DNA of 64,000 nt, taken from the NCBI RefSeq assembly GCF_030463535.1, contig NC_132894.1, positions 16,921,933 to 16,985,932 of the forward strand, in the 5' to 3' direction. Shown piece by piece: positions 1-13,012 of this stretch. The notes below the pieces were generated by a model. That model was not told the origin of the DNA and did not search any database. It saw nothing but the letters and a program-made list of their open reading frames with translations. The translations under genes and the position numbers were made by a program. This DNA comes from Salminus brasiliensis. Lineage: Eukaryota > Chordata > Actinopteri > Characiformes > Bryconidae. The stretch's first letter is position 1. Each line of letters opens with the position of its first letter.

Positions 1-917
1 TTATGAGAAGAGCAGTGGCAGGCCTAACGACCATCTCAGTCCAACGACCTATAGACTGACCTCAGGTCTATATGTTATTCAGGGCAGGGACTAAGCTGCT
101 GTTTAAGCAGGGCATCTTGATCTTTTGAGGAGGTACAATCTGATCCGCCCCTGCAGAGCCTCAGTGATTACCAGTGGCATTGAAATGACTGGCATTGAGC
201 TGCTTCTCTTTTCACTGATAACAGGCCTCTGATAAGCAGGGGATGCTGCATGGATGCTGGTGAGAGGACAGGCACAATCCAGGATGTGCACCCTGCATTG
301 AATCAGCAGCCTTGAAACACTTCAAAAACAATAAGGTCTCAGTGTTGAGCAATGTAAGTAGTGCTTTGTGTTATAATGCAATTAGGTGAAATAATGCACA
401 CAGCATCAATATGATAAGGTCAGGAAGTGGGGAAATGATGGCAAGCATTCAGACGCATTTGTACTCACAATATTGCCTTAATAATGCCCTGCGTTGTTCT
501 TTAAAATGTATTCTGCTACAGATTACTGATTACCTGTTAAAAATGTAATTTTAACCTAATCCAATGAATTACAATAAATATTAAAGTAATGTAAAGTAAT
601 CTGACTGTAATCTTTGAATTACTTGTCTTTTTAAAATACATTCATTTAAAGACAAAATAAAAACTATGCATTATACTATAAATTCACTAAACAATCTCAT
701 ATCCACATCAAACAATGGGTCCTCATTAAACAAGTCCCCTGTCTACTGCATTAACAATACCACTGCTGCTGGACATTTTGATGTTAAAAAGTGAATGTAA
801 AACGGTTGTAAAAACTGAAAGTAAAATTATTCTGGATGCTTTCCATTGGTCCAATGTTTAACTATTCAGTTGAAACAAACAGCTTAGCCCAACATGAACG
901 TTAATTAAAAATGTATA

Positions 918-919
<2 letters not shown>
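1..919. other. No gene seen
   Basis: AT-rich non-coding sequence. I see no conserved coding stretch, RNA gene or recognisable element on either strand. The short open frames here have no splice context or familiar motif. Confidence 0.6.

Positions 920-975
<56 letters not shown>
920..975. repeat. (TA)n microsatellite, split by a Tc1 insertion
   Basis: A run of about 26 TA units. It ends exactly where the Tc1-like element begins, and TG/TA-rich sequence resumes at 2552-2580 on the other side. This fits insertion of a TA-targeting transposon into an existing repeat. Confidence 0.85.
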
Positions 976-978
<3 letters not shown>

Positions 979-2551
979 TGGGGGAAAAAAGTATTTAGTC
1001 AGTCACCAATTGTGCAAGTTCTCCCATTTAAAAAAATGAGTGAGGCCTGTAATTGACATATGTCATAGGTAGACCTCAACTATGAGAGACAAAATATGAA
1101 AAAAAGAAAATCACATTGTCTAATTTTTAAAGAATTTATTTGCAAATAATGGTGGAAAATAAGCATTTTGTCACCTACAAACAAGCAAACTTTCTGGTTG
1201 TCACAGACCTGTAACAACTTCTTTAAGAGGCTTCTCTGTCCTCCACTCATTACCTGTATTAATGGCACCTGTTTGAACTCGTTAACAGTATAAAAGACAC
1301 CTGCCCACAACCTCAAACAGTCACACTCCAAACTCCACTATGGTGAAGACCAAAGAGCTGTCGAAGGACACCAGAAACAAAATTGTAGACCTGCACCAGG
1401 CTGGGAAGACTGAATCTGCAATAGGCAAGCAGCTTGATGTGAAGAAATCTACTGTGGGAGCAATAATCAGAAAATGGGAGACCTACAAGACCACTGCTAA
1501 TCTCCCTCAATCAGGGGCTCCACGCAAGATCTCAGCCTGTGGGGTCAAAATGATCACAAGAACGGTGAGCAAAAATCCCAGAACCACACGGAGGGACCTA
1601 GTGAATGACCTGCAGAAAGCTGGGACCAACGTTACAAAGGCTACCGCCAGTAACACACTACACCGCCAGGGACTCAGATCTTGCAGTGCCAGACGTGTTC
1701 CCCTGCTTAAGCCAGTACATATCCGGGTGCATCTGAAGTTTGCTAGAGAGCATTTGGGTGTTCTGGAAGAGTATTGGGAGAATGTCTTATGGTCAGATGA
1801 AACCAAAGTAGAACTGTTTGGTACAAACACAACTCGTTGTGTTTGGAGGAGAGTGAATGCTGAGTTGCATCCAAAGAACACCATACCAACTGTGAAGCAA
1901 CATCATGCTTTGAGGCTATTTCTCTGCAAAGGGACTAGAACGACTGGTCCGTGTACATGAAAGAATGAATGGGGCCATGTATTGTGAGATTTTGAGTGCA
2001 AACCTCCTTTCATCAGCAAGGGCATTGAAGATGAAACGTGGCTGGGTCTTTCAGCATGACAATGACCAAGCACACTGCCAGGGCAACAAAGGAGTGGCTT
2101 CGTAAGAAGCATTTCGAGGTCCTGGAGATCTCCAGATCTCAACCCCATAGAAAACACTTGGAGGGAGTTGAAAGTCTGTGTTGCCCGCCGACAGCCCCAA
2201 AACTTCACTGCTCTAGAGGAGATCTGCATGGAGGAATGGGCCAACATACCAGCAACGGCGTGTGCCAACCTTGTGAAGACTTACAGAACACGTTTGACCT
2301 CTGTCATTGCCAACAAAGGATATATAACAAAGTATTGAGATTAACTTTTGTTATTGACCAAATACTTATTTTCCACCATTATTTGCAAATAAATTCTTTA
2401 AAAATCAGATAATGTGATTTTCTGAAATTTTTTTTCTCATTTTGTCTCTCATAGTTGAGGTCTACTTATGATGTCAATTACAGACCTCTCATTTTTTTTA
2501 AGTGGGAGAACTTGCACAATTGGTGACTGACTAAATACTTTTTCCCCACTG
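976..2551 (+). mobile_element. Tc1/mariner-type DNA transposon, full length but dead
   Basis: The ends are inverted repeats. The left starts CAGTGGGGGAAAAAAGTA and the right ends TACTTTTTCCCCACTG. Pairing extends about 190 bases inward on each side (about 976-1168 and 2362-2551), so these are long Tc1-type terminal repeats. The flank is TA-rich as expected for TA target choice. Total length of about 1.58 kb is typical of fish Tc1 elements. Between the repeats lies one transposase gene broken by frameshifts. The element is outside any gene and probably only a fossil copy. Confidence 0.93.
1340..2335 (+). pseudogene. Tc1-like transposase pseudogene
   Basis: The reading frame opens with [20 protein letters not shown] and runs 206 codons. 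It includes the paired helix-turn-helix DNA-binding region and the first catalytic block, [10 protein letters not shown]. It then loses frame near 1900, where the glycine-rich block is missing. The second catalytic aspartate region (QHDND, near 2055) and the third (N-P-I-E-N-T, near 2145) are still readable, but in different frames. A base is lost just after QHDND and a few codons before NPIENT are deleted. The DDE-type enzyme therefore cannot be made whole from this copy. The family assignment is firm; activity is excluded by the breaks. Confidence 0.92.
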
Positions 2552-2581
2552 TGTGTGTGTGTATATATTTATACATATAAG

Positions 2582-4059
2582 CCCAATCTTTTTACATTAA
2601 CTTAATTTCCCTTAGTAAAAATATCTCCATTCCAAACACTGTGTAGGGTAGGCTTAATTCTTAAGACTGGCTAAGACTAATAAATGCATGCATAGATAAA
2701 TCAGACAGCACCTATATAGACCTATTTTTGCTAAGAGAATATAACAAAAATAGTATTATTATGCTAATTGCATTACATGTTGTGTAAAAGGCTTTGCTAA
2801 GGGAAATAGGTGGTGTCGTGGGGCCCATACCCATAATGTTTTCTGGCTAGGGGCCCCCAGTGCAACCCGTTTGTCTATTCAAATGTTTTGAGAGGAGACT
2901 AGAACTGAAAAGTTTAAAAAACAAGCATTCTATTGAATAAAATGAGGGTTTAGCTGAATTTAGCTCTAGAAGCCTTTGCTACAGCTGTGTTCCAATTGCA
3001 CACTAAACACTAACTAGGTTTTTAGTATGTACTGTGTAAAATTCCATGTTTTATTGATTTGTTTTTAGTTAAAAAATAAGTCACATCCTCTTCAGAGAAC
3101 AGAATTCTGCAAGATTTAGTGCACAATTACAAATTACAATTAACGCAGAAGACCCATGCTTCATGTGAAGGTGGCTGGATAAAGGTGCTTAGGTTGATGC
3201 ATGTGTTTCACATAATGGAAGAACAAATTACAGATTATTTTACCCCCTGCACCAGCCATTGAACCTGTGCACGACAAAGCAATTTTAGTCTCAGAAATGC
3301 CACCCTAGAGAGGTTCACGGAAAATTATACTTTATAATTACCCCTCATCCCCCCGCCGACCAACACATTCCAGACTATGCTGCCAGGCTGCACATAGCAT
3401 GCACATAGCATATTCGCTCTGTGAGCTGACAGTGTTAGGCAATGGTTGTCTCCAGGAAGAATATCTGAAAGGATTTCTTACACAGTCATTCTGCAGGGTA
3501 AGGCCATGGTGTCTGAAAGCCTGATTGAATTCTTGAGATCTTTTCTTTTCAATGGTCGTTAGACAAGTTAGGAGGTTTTTGAAAACATATTTAATTGGGG
3601 CATTAAGTCATGAGGCTCACTCTGGTGAGGCTTTATAAAGGCATGACATTTTTTTTAAGACAAGAAAGTGTGGGCTGGATTTCACTGGTATGCAGTCGTT
3701 ATCAGCACCTTCAGAGAAGCTAACATGGGCGCAAACTCATTTGTGAGCAGCCACTGCCTTTTGAACATATAGTGCACTTCAGCTGACTTGGAACTTTTTG
3801 CATGAAGCAATTATTAAGAGTAGAGTTTGTACAAAGGCAGCGAATTTCACAGGGAGGGGGATCAGACAAGAGGAAGGGAGATATCAAGATGAACAGAAGT
3901 ACTAAACACAAACTCTTGCTAGTAACTTCTCGCAAATAACTTCATGTTACAGGACAGTTACCACCACTGACAGCCTTTCAAGTTGCAGTGGACTGAACCA
4001 AAACTATCAAATGTTTTTATGCCAGACATCCCACCCTCCAAAAACGAATTTCAGGGAGG
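2582..4059. other. No gene seen
   Basis: Unique-looking AT-rich sequence without convincing coding potential. A 71-codon minus-strand frame at 3720-3935 has no recognisable motif or splice context. Confidence 0.55.
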
Positions 4060-4935
4060 TAGACTACATTGCCGCCTATCCAAATCATTGAATTTAGGTG
4101 CTCCAATCAAATCCATGGTCACAGATGTATAAAACCAAGCACCTAGGCATGCAGACTGCTTCTACAAACATTTAAAAGAATGGGATGCTCTCAGGAGCTC
4201 AGTGAATTCCAGTGTGGTACTGTGATAGCATGCCACCTGTCCAACAAGTCCAGTCCAATTAAATATTTCTCGCTACTAAATATTCCACAGTCAACTGTCA
4301 GTGGTATTATAACAAAATGGAAGCAATTGCAAACGACAGCAACTCAGCCACAAAGTGGTAGGCCTTGTAAAATGGTAAAAAGAGCAGGGTCAGCAGATGC
4401 TGAGGTGCATTGTGCACAGAGGTCGCCAACTTTCTGCAGAGTCAATCGCTACAGACCTCCAAACGTCATGTGGTCTTCAAATTAGCTCAAGAACAGTGTG
4501 TAGAGGTTTCCATGGCCAAGCAGCTGCATTCAAACCCAGTTTAATCCAAACCAGTGGTGTAAAGCACGTCGGCACTGGACTCTGATGGACAAATCTGGGT
4601 TAGGTGGTGGCTAAGAAAACGGTACTTGTCTGACTGTATTGTGCCAAATGTAAAGTTTGGTGGAGGGGGGATTATGTTGTGGGGTTGTTTTTAAGCAATT
4701 GGCCTGCACAGAGTCCTGACCTCAACCCAATCAAACATCTTTGTGATGAATTAGAGCGGAGACTGTGAGCAAGGCCTTCTCATCCAACATCAGTGTCTGA
4801 CCTGGAAAAATTCCCATAAACACAATCCTAAACCTTGTGGAAAGCTCTCCCAAAATAGTTGAAGCTGTTAAAGCTGCAATGGGTGGCCCTACATCATATT
4901 AAACCCTATGGATTAAGAATGGGATGTCACCCCCT
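4060..4935 (+). mobile_element. Second Tc1-like element, decayed
   Basis: A different Tc1 family from the one at 976-2551. The leader before the transposase (about 4115-4178) and the N-terminus at 4180 (MGCSQELSEFQCGTVIA) are typical of a common fish Tc1 group. The helix-turn-helix part is readable to about 4370. It then shifts frame; a piece reading SSRTVCRGFHGQAAAFKPS follows near 4485-4545, and P-D-L-N-P-I near 4715. The end, near 4910-4930, carries the ATTAAGAATGGGATGTCA-type sequence found close to the right end of that family. Large internal deletions are present. The terminal repeats could not be placed, so outer limits are approximate. Confidence 0.85.
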
Positions 4936-6386
4936 TCCCCCAAAACACAAACATGTATAATACATGCATAGGATTTTGTCTATACCGTAACCTACATTGG
5001 GTAGCTATATGCAGAAAATGTGTCAATGAAATTATTATTATACTTGTATTTATGTTATATTATTCAACTCATGAATTGGTATTTTATCATAACTCTAAGA
5101 AGGTTTACATTCTTCAGGAAAGACACGAATGGAGCAGCACAGCTGACTTGTTGATATATAACATTAGCTATACTAATGACTGAATGACAGCTGTCAACTC
5201 AACTCAGTTTTGTCTTTTACAATTCCTATTGTAAACAGAGCAGCAACACGGTCATTATTTTAACCCTACAGGCAAGGGTAGTGCATTATGTTCTGTTTTG
5301 ATCACTACAGGACGCTTAAATGAACTGATGCACTATAAATGAGAGTGGTTGACTGTAAATCCTGCCCACAGAGAGCACTGAGCAAAAAGAGAGGTCACTC
5401 CCTTGCTCTCTCTCGCTCACTCAAAAAAATTGTGCGAGCGAGCCCAATATACAAAATGCAAAAGTCAGAGTTTTGGTAGGGGTGGAATGTCTGTTAGGCT
5501 GTTCCCTGGCAAACCAAGTAGCAGACACTATTAATTTCAACAGTGTCTACCCAGTAAAAATATCTCTAACACACATGGACAGCCAGACAATTGGTATAGG
5601 TTAGGGATGTTAACGTAAGAGCAGTAATCATGGTGGAATATTCAAAAATGATACATCATTTATTTAATAATTTATCTAATTTCAGAGTTACATCTCAGTC
5701 AAAATGTACATACATCCCCGCTATTGTCTGAAGCGCTTAACAACACCATTGGAGCTTGATAAATTAATCAACTGTTTAGAAAATACCTTGTACAGTGTGG
5801 CACTGCTTGCAGGTAAGAAGACGAGGCAAAAAATAGCTCTCATCATGGTACAATGAACAAACGCGTCCCTTAAAACAAACGGTGCGGAAATTAGAGCGGA
5901 AATAGCGGCCGACCTAGCTGGAGGTATTCCACTCTGCCTGGAAGGCCAGCTTATCAAGTATTGAAGGGGACGCACTAAATCTGGATCAGCATATACAACT
6001 GATTGAAAAAATTAGACAAGCAATTAGACATTTTAGACAACAAACCCAACCTGTCGGTCACTTGGTGTGGCTGATAGAGAGCAAAACTTAGTTGTAGAAG
6101 AAAGGCTGGAAGCTTTGTACCCACTTCCACAGCTAGAACTAGAGACAATTCTCTCCTCTGTAAATTGCATAACCTGCACACAGCTACTAAAAGAGGTACC
6201 CCCAGTTATAATCAAGCCTCTTTTACCAGAAGTAAACTTACCCCACTTTTTAAACCTTTGATCAAGCAAGCTAATCTTGATCCTAGTGTACTGAATAATT
6301 ACACATTACTCTATGCTCCATGAATCCTAATGATTGCCCACTTATCCGGCCTGACTCCGATAAAGGATTTACTACCGGGCCCCCCC
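4936..6386. other. No gene seen; possible old retroelement sequence
   Basis: No host gene is recognised. At 5735-6260 the plus strand carries several short, mutually frame-shifted protein-like pieces, such as ALYPLPQLELETILSS near 6110. These look like a decayed element, possibly upstream parts of the repeat whose tail lies at 6738-6965. I cannot name the family. Confidence 0.35.
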
Positions 6387-6535
6387 TTCTACCCACGTCA
6401 GACCAGCTGCCCACCCACCAGACTGACTGCCGGGCTCTCCTTCTACCCACGTCAGACCAGCTGCCCACCCACCAGACTGACTGCCGGGCTCTCCTGCTAC
6501 CCACCTTCAGACCAGCTGCCCACCCTCCTGCTACT
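6387..6535. repeat. 54-bp tandem minisatellite, about 2.8 copies
   Basis: Units begin TTCTACCCACGTCAGACC at 6387 and 6441, and TGCTACCCACCTTCAGACC at 6495, giving an exact 54-base period. Since 54 is divisible by three, frames stay open on both strands through the array. That explains the repetitive 80-107 codon open frames here; these are not real genes. Confidence 0.9.
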
Positions 6536-6737
6536 GCTTTATCTGCCTGCCGCCTATGTTGAAGTGTACATGGACTCGAACTATTAATATTACCACCATT
6601 AATCATTATTACTTTTATTATTCACACCATTCTCTAAGTATATTATGACTATATCAGCACACCTGAGCAGAAGAACATCTGCATCATATGTGATGGGACA
6701 GTGACATTGTATCAAAAATGTATAAGTAGTTCTCACC

Positions 6738-6965
6738 AGAGGAGGATGGGTCGGGTCCCCCTTGTGAGTCTTGTTTCCTCCCAAGGTTTCTACCTCCAGC
6801 CCTGAGGGAGCTTTTCTTCTTGACACTGTCGCCTGGGGGTTTTAGGTTTATGATCTACGGGTTGTTGATCTCTTGTCCGATTACTGGATTCCTGTAAAGC
6901 TGCTTTATGATAAAAACAAACTGCAAAAAAAAAAACACTATACAAATATATTTGAATTTGATTTT
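6738..6965 (+). repeat. Dispersed retroposon-like 3' tail, copy 1
   Basis: Contains GTTTCCTCCCAAGGTTTCTACC, then a GAGGGAGCTTTTCTTCTTG block, then CTGTAAAGCTGCTTTATGA and an A-rich end running into TATACAAATATATTTGAAT. The same order of blocks recurs at 33045-33297. Tails of this kind are abundant in fish genomes and I take them as the 3' end of a non-LTR or related element. The exact family is not assigned. Confidence 0.75.
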
Positions 6966-8057
6966 GTTGTGTTCTGAGACTGTACTGGGCTGAGTGATAC
7001 ACACTCGAGAGTACATCAGGTTAGTGGTGTTAAAAGCCCTTCCTTTGCTTCCTTAACAAAGCACAGTCATTTTACTCATTTTACAAGTAGGTTTGGCTGA
7101 GATTGAGGGACCAAAAACTTCGGCAAAGCATTAAAATCATTCTGACAGAGCTGCATCAGATTTTCAGAGATGGCAGAGATTGCTAAACTTTCCAGTCTAG
7201 AAGCCTTCATGTACAATTCCACACTGGTGAGATGTGCCTCCGTATCTGAAATAAATTAGTGATTGCACTGCTGTAATTATGCAACACTCAGGTTGCTTAT
7301 TCTGCTCATTCCAGTAGTGACGCAAATACACTTGCAGTTCCCTCCAAAATGTTTGGAACAAAGACACATTTTTCCTTGATATGCCCCTCTGCTAACCAGT
7401 TTAGAATATCAAATCAAACCAATGTGTTAGAGAACACATTCCAGACATTAATTTAAGATTGCTTGCATACATTTTGGTAACATTACAGACAGACATAAAA
7501 GCAAAAAAAACATTTGAGATGTCCAGATATATTTCATAATTTTACATTATGTATGTGTTGATAAGACAAGTTCATATGACAGACATTTTAGCGAACTAAT
7601 TATGTTAACAACATGGGTTCTGCATCAGGAAATGCCATGACGTTTTTTTTAGTTTCATCTAATATCTAGTACCTCAACATTTGACGTTAGCTAGTGCTAG
7701 CCAAAGAAACACAGCATAAAATTTTTTTTTAACTACTTACATTTTACATTTCCACTCATAGTTAGGGATATCCTGATTCAATCCAGGAATATTTTTACCG
7801 ATTGGGAATCCGCTATTTTAATGCCAACACAGTTCTTTGGTGTTTTAACCACAGTGTTCAGCACCCCATCTATTGGCCACAAGGCACCATTAATGAAAAT
7901 TGTCATCAAGCCAACAGCACCAGAAAGTGTTCTTAGAAAAGGTAAATAAAAGAGTTGAGAGTCTGCAGTGGAACATGAAAATCAGGTCTAAAATCTGAAA
8001 CTTCAGAAAACTATCAATGAAACGTTCTGTTTCACCAGCAGGAGAACCAGACACCTT
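6966..8057. other. No gene seen
   Basis: AT-rich non-coding sequence with no recognisable element. Confidence 0.55.
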
Positions 8058-8326
8058 TCAAGTTTTTTTTTTTTTTTTTTTGGTCATTTTTCGATCTGCC
8101 ACCAAAGTAACATCGCTGGGCAACCAACACGCCTTGGGGGAAGTGCTGCAAGGCGGCCTGGCAACAAGGTGTGGGGTTATCTACCCACTCTGGAAAGAGC
8201 AAGACTTCACTAATTGCACTCTCTCTGGGCCTTGGCTACCCATGGCTAGTAGCATGACCAGGATTTAACACCGCGATCCTCTGATCATGGTAATAGGGCC
8301 TAAGTCCGCTGGACCACCCTGGATCC
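8058..8326 (-). mobile_element. tRNA-derived SINE with oligo(A) tail
   Basis: Read on the minus strand it starts with a tRNA-like head containing GGTGGTCCAGCGGACTTAGG (A-box like). GATCGCGGTGTTAAATCC follows, a degenerate B box, then a body of about 200 bases and a 19-base A tail (plus-strand T run at 8063-8081). This order of RNA polymerase III promoter boxes, unrelated body and A tail is the standard SINE plan. It differs in sequence from the SINEs at 15222 and 41395. Confidence 0.75.
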
Positions 8327-10330
8327 CTCTACACTTTCATTGTTTTCAAAACAGCCCTGATCTGCAACAACAGATATCAGTCAGAGTGTGTACCACCACA
8401 CACACAGCAGCAGTGTTTAAAAGGAACTGGGAGCTGAATGATCACGTCGGACTGGATTAAATGATAGCACACACAGAGGAACAGTCTATAGAAAAGTCTC
8501 TTCTAAACTAAATAAAGCCATTCATAATGAAGTGATTGTACTGCAGCATTAATTAGCAGTACATTGTCTAAACTGTGTGGCCATACAAAGAGATCCGATT
8601 GGTATTGGCTCATATTCAGCATTAACAGACTTGGATCGGAATGGGGGCAAAATAACCTGATCGGCACATTGTTGTTTATTATCCTACTTTGTTGGAAAAG
8701 TAGTCAGACACATACGTACAGCTTTTTGCTGACTGTATCTAGGACGTTGCAATCAAAAATAAACTTTATCCACTCAGCTCTGCTGTCCTCTGAGGCTAGG
8801 GGGGCAATGTAACCATTTGTGCTGAACTGTGCAGCCCATATCAGGGCAGCTTCAACAACATGATGCCATCAAGTCTCATGCTCCCTAGAAAGGGGAGCTA
8901 CTCAGATTTCAAATCTAATATGCCTGCATGTGGCTTAAGAAAAGGAGCCAAATCTGAACAGCTATTGTGTTGAATCCTTTATTTATTGACCTAGGCTGCC
9001 CACCCACAAAACACTGACATGATGTCCGTTTGGGGCCTGTATGGGTAACAACTGGATTTAGATTTTGTCCTCGGGTTCAATGATGGCCCCACAAATGCAT
9101 GCCCACCAGGTTCAGTGATGGGACCAGGAGGGGTTACAACAAGGCTCCATCTAGGTTGTACATGGCATACGGGGTCTAGATGAGGCCCATGTGAGATTAT
9201 ACTGGGCTGTGACAATGGGTCCAAAGGGACAAAGGCACAGAAAAATGCTTTAAGATATTGCCCTTTTAACCCCAAAACAATTTTAGATCTGTTTTTTTGG
9301 CTAAATCATTTTACATTTTATTAATTATATTCAAAATATAATATTTAATTCAATAATATAGTAAATAATACCTAATTTTTCAGAAAGACAGATCTTTAGG
9401 GGCAATATTGGTGACCATCTCCAATACTGTTTCCTTATGATAATCAATGAAAAGCTCTTCAGCAGGCATGGGGCTTTTACAGGATTTCATTTATGTTCTT
9501 TTTGTATCAATATCTATGCAGAATTCAAATGAGACAATCACTAGTCCTACAACAAACACTCTGTCTCCTTATCCAGACCTAACCCTGGAAAGCTGTTTAC
9601 ATTGAGCCTATAGCCAGGATTAAATATTAACACATCGTTTTGCAGTTCATCTCTCTGCTGACTTTACATTCCTGGGTTTGCAGGCAAATATGAAAAAGAC
9701 AGCTAGCAGAACATTTTTTTTTTTTTAATATATTAAAAAAGAAAAGAAAAAGGATATGTTGCTGTGCATTTAGACGAGCGGAAAAAAACCCTCCCCATAG
9801 TGTGGGTTGACACTGAGCCATCAGCAGGGTCATTAGCCCGAGGTGAAGCTTATACCCCTACTCCATAGCCTTCTGCTGCTACTGCCTGTAGTAAACCCTG
9901 GCCATTCTTAACAGGCAGAAGGGTTTTTCAATTGAATATGATGCTTAAATGTGAGCCAAATCAAACAGTAACCCCTCATTAATTTCCACTGTAGAAGCCT
10001 TTGGAGGAACGTCCATCTGCTAGCATTAAGCAATAAATACCTGTGCAGTAAATAAGCTCTCACAGCAAGGGTTAACGTACCATAGAGAGCACAGCTTTAT
10101 GTAAATCTGCATCTGTTCACTGAGCATGGAATAATTTGTGACCCTGAGGTAAAGCTTTTTTTCTCCCCTCCCGTCTCCAACCACCACGCGAGCTGCGTGG
10201 AGATGAGGTCTGGGTGTTGCTGTTGAGCTCGCTGTCAATTGGTTCCATTAGACTAATCCTGCACTCCATGTGAAATGTTTTCCATTTTCTATCTGCATAT
10301 TATAAAATTATAAACTGGCTGATTCGTGAA
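8327..10330. other. No gene seen
   Basis: No coding or RNA gene is recognised. A T-rich stretch at about 9714-9726 and AT-rich sequence at 9300-9380 are the only compositional features. Confidence 0.55.
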
Positions 10331-10670
10331 TAAGAACAGTTTCCTGTCAGTGTCAGTCAAGGCAAGAGGCAGGAGAGACTGCAGGGTCCACAAAATGCCA
10401 GCATGCAGGATATTGCTCTATGCAAGCAGTTACACACCGGATTCCTCATCAGGAAACGTAGTGACCACACCAACTGAATTGGTAGATTTAGCTAGGTGTG
10501 CATCGGCTTGGCTCAATAGAAGTCTGCATTCACAGCTGTCAGTTGCTGTCAATTTCAGTAGAGGAATAATGGTAGAAGAAGGCTCTGTGGATTTGAAACC
10601 ATGATGTCCAACTTGCTCATTTACAGGTGTCCACCTACTTTTGACTCTGTTGTGCAAATATACACCAATT
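10331..10670. repeat. Possible Tc1-type non-coding remnant
   Basis: The block ending ACAGGTGTCCACCTACTTTT near 10624-10643 resembles the right-end sequence of a common fish Tc1 group (ACAGGTGTCCACATACTTTT). The sequence before it has no transposase code. Called on resemblance of the end only. Confidence 0.35.
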
Positions 10671-12828
10671 TGTACACCATCAAAACTCAAAATTGCATTT
10701 CATGTTAAGAACACTTGTCTATCCAACCGTGCTTTCCAGTGCAGACACAGGGATTTTCAGCAAGAGTGAACGAAGCTCATGTCTTACAGACACCATATTC
10801 TACCGGCAATTCCTTCATTATTCCAATCTTTGTAGCAACACATCCAGGTTAACAGTGTTCACACTACTGTTACAGCCTATGACAAACGTTTTTTTCCTAT
10901 CTTTGTAACTAATTGAACATGTACCAAATATTTTCCCAAAACAATACTGTATTTACACCCTAAAGATTTGTTTTTGCGACAATAAAGGGACATCACTCAT
11001 TGGCTACATCCTTCTTTTATTGGAGTTGAATAAATGAATTTTGTATATATAAAACCAGTTACCTAAAATCAATAACAAATTATTGAAAAAGACCAATAGA
11101 TCATACAGAAATTCAATAACTGCTGAAACTGAAAAAAAAGAGGGGTTTGCAAAAAATATGTAACTGTGGTTACACATTTGGACAGGCCAGTGAAGCAGCA
11201 GGTAGAAAGTGACTGACATTCAAAAGAAGAAATAAAGGAAAAACAAAGATAAGTCGGACACTACCACAGTGAATAAAGATCATATTTACACATAAATACA
11301 AAAGGAAGAATGAAAAGTTACAGGATTCACATACTATTTATATAGTCAATTTATTCTGGAGAATAAATATGCATTTTCTATGCACCATTTTATCCTTTCA
11401 AACTTTCCACTGCTTTTCTAAATGGGACCCTTTTATATTAAAATTACTCAATTCTATAGCTTTATAAAAGCTGGACACATAAGCTGTGAGACAGACTTCC
11501 CCATAAAATGTTAAGAAATACTTTCATTGGTTAATAATTAACTGCAGAAAAAGAAAATTCTATCCCTCTAGAAACAGCTTGAAAAAGTCAGTTAACATTT
11601 ATGACACACAGAAACACACAATTTACAAGTAATCCTTCATTTGGCAAGTCAGAGAGCAGTGATCTGAACTTGTGAATTAAACATGTGTGAGGAAAGAATG
11701 GGCACTGTACCATTGTGCAAGGTTAATTAGTGTTCTGTAGAGGGAACAGGGAAGCAGACTAAACTGCACGAGTCAGATCAGGTGAGTGGTAGACCGGCTA
11801 AATGTATGGTACTTTCTCTCAAACGCAGAAGACAGGTTGACCATTGATGGTGAATGAACAGCCTAAAACAAAAGGGATAGAAACAGAGCAGAAAAAGAGA
11901 AACATGAATTTCTGGACATATGCATTCGACAGCATCTATGATATCTGGCACCAGAAGCCACCTGGCACCAGAAGCCACAACCTGAAGGTGAAAGAATCAC
12001 GTTCCTAGAAGTCTCTGTAAAGCTTTCTTCTCTAGTCATTTCAATTTAAAGATACTCTCACCAGTGAGTTAAATAGGAGAGGTTTAGCCACTGTGTGTTC
12101 TCGTATTGGTTACTTCTAACAGACTTTATCAACTAGGTTTGACTATATATTAGTGTAAAGAGTAGAGGTGGACAATAACATAGAAGGAAAGTGATTCCTT
12201 CACAAGACTACTCTACTAAATTCATACACACAAAAAAGCCACACATTTCACCTTCAAACCGTTTGCACTCTTGCAACAGGAGTCTTAACTAAAGAGAACA
12301 TGCACACAGACATATTCTAATACTGCATTCTATCCTTGTAATCCTGCATAAGTATAAAGGGTAAAAAGTTAGCAGGAACATGAACCCAGTTTATTCCCCT
12401 TGCTCTTCACCTGTCTGCTGCTATAACCACCAACAGGACCCACCACCCCCCCCACCCCACTCTTAGTACAAACTAATGAGACTGAAGGTTGCATTGCACA
12501 TCCAGTGCCTCTGGATTCACAGAGATGAGCAATGGAAAACACATTTTAAAGCCAAGTTATGGCTGGAGCTACCACTCAAGTCCTTGTGACTGAAGTCACA
12601 CACACACACACACACACAAACAAAGCACTTTATTAGTAGCACAAGTATTCTCTATCTAATCACCCAAATCAAGTGGCAGCAGTCCAATTTGTAAAATCAT
12701 GCAAATTCTGGCCAGCAGCTAAAGGTACTGCTGTGGACACAAATCATAAAGTAGCCACCTATGCTAACCCAACATTCCAACAGGCTACTTAAGGTTATAT
12801 AGAACACAAAAACAACACAAGAGTGTGC
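10671..12828 (-). other. ect2 downstream region; probable 3' UTR at right end
   Basis: The ect2 stop codon is at 13766-13768, so its 3' UTR runs leftward from 13765. AATAAA on the minus strand occurs at 12634-12629 (about 1.13 kb after the stop) and at 12395-12390. Either could end the transcript. No other gene is visible. A short (CA)n lies at 12597-12618. Confidence 0.4.
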
Positions 12829-13012
12829 TGTGGGGCACCACATCCGAAGAAGAGGACCAGAGTCTGTGGTTGAAAGTGCAGTAAAATAAGATGTTAGCCT
12901 AAGAGTTTTACAAATGGTAAGAGCAGACGTGTGGACGTTTGGGTGGAGGTTTTAAATTTAGCGTCTTCAACCACAGACGCAGATCCTCTAAAAGTTACTT
13001 GGTGCTCCACAA
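12829..13012. repeat. Imperfect inverted repeat, about 45-base arms
   Basis: The left arm starts TGTGGGGCACCA at 12829 and ends GTCTGTGGTTGAA at 12874. The right arm starts TTCAACCACAGAC at 12966 and ends TGGTGCTCCACA at 13011. A loop of about 90 bases lies between. A GAGGA block also pairs inside the arms. If ect2 transcripts reach this far, it would fold as a hairpin in the 3' UTR. A small palindromic transposon is the alternative; no target duplication is obvious. Confidence 0.8.

Noticed and set aside
6283..6606. 80-107 codon frames on both strands
   Set aside because: Produced by a 54-base tandem repeat whose period keeps any frame open.
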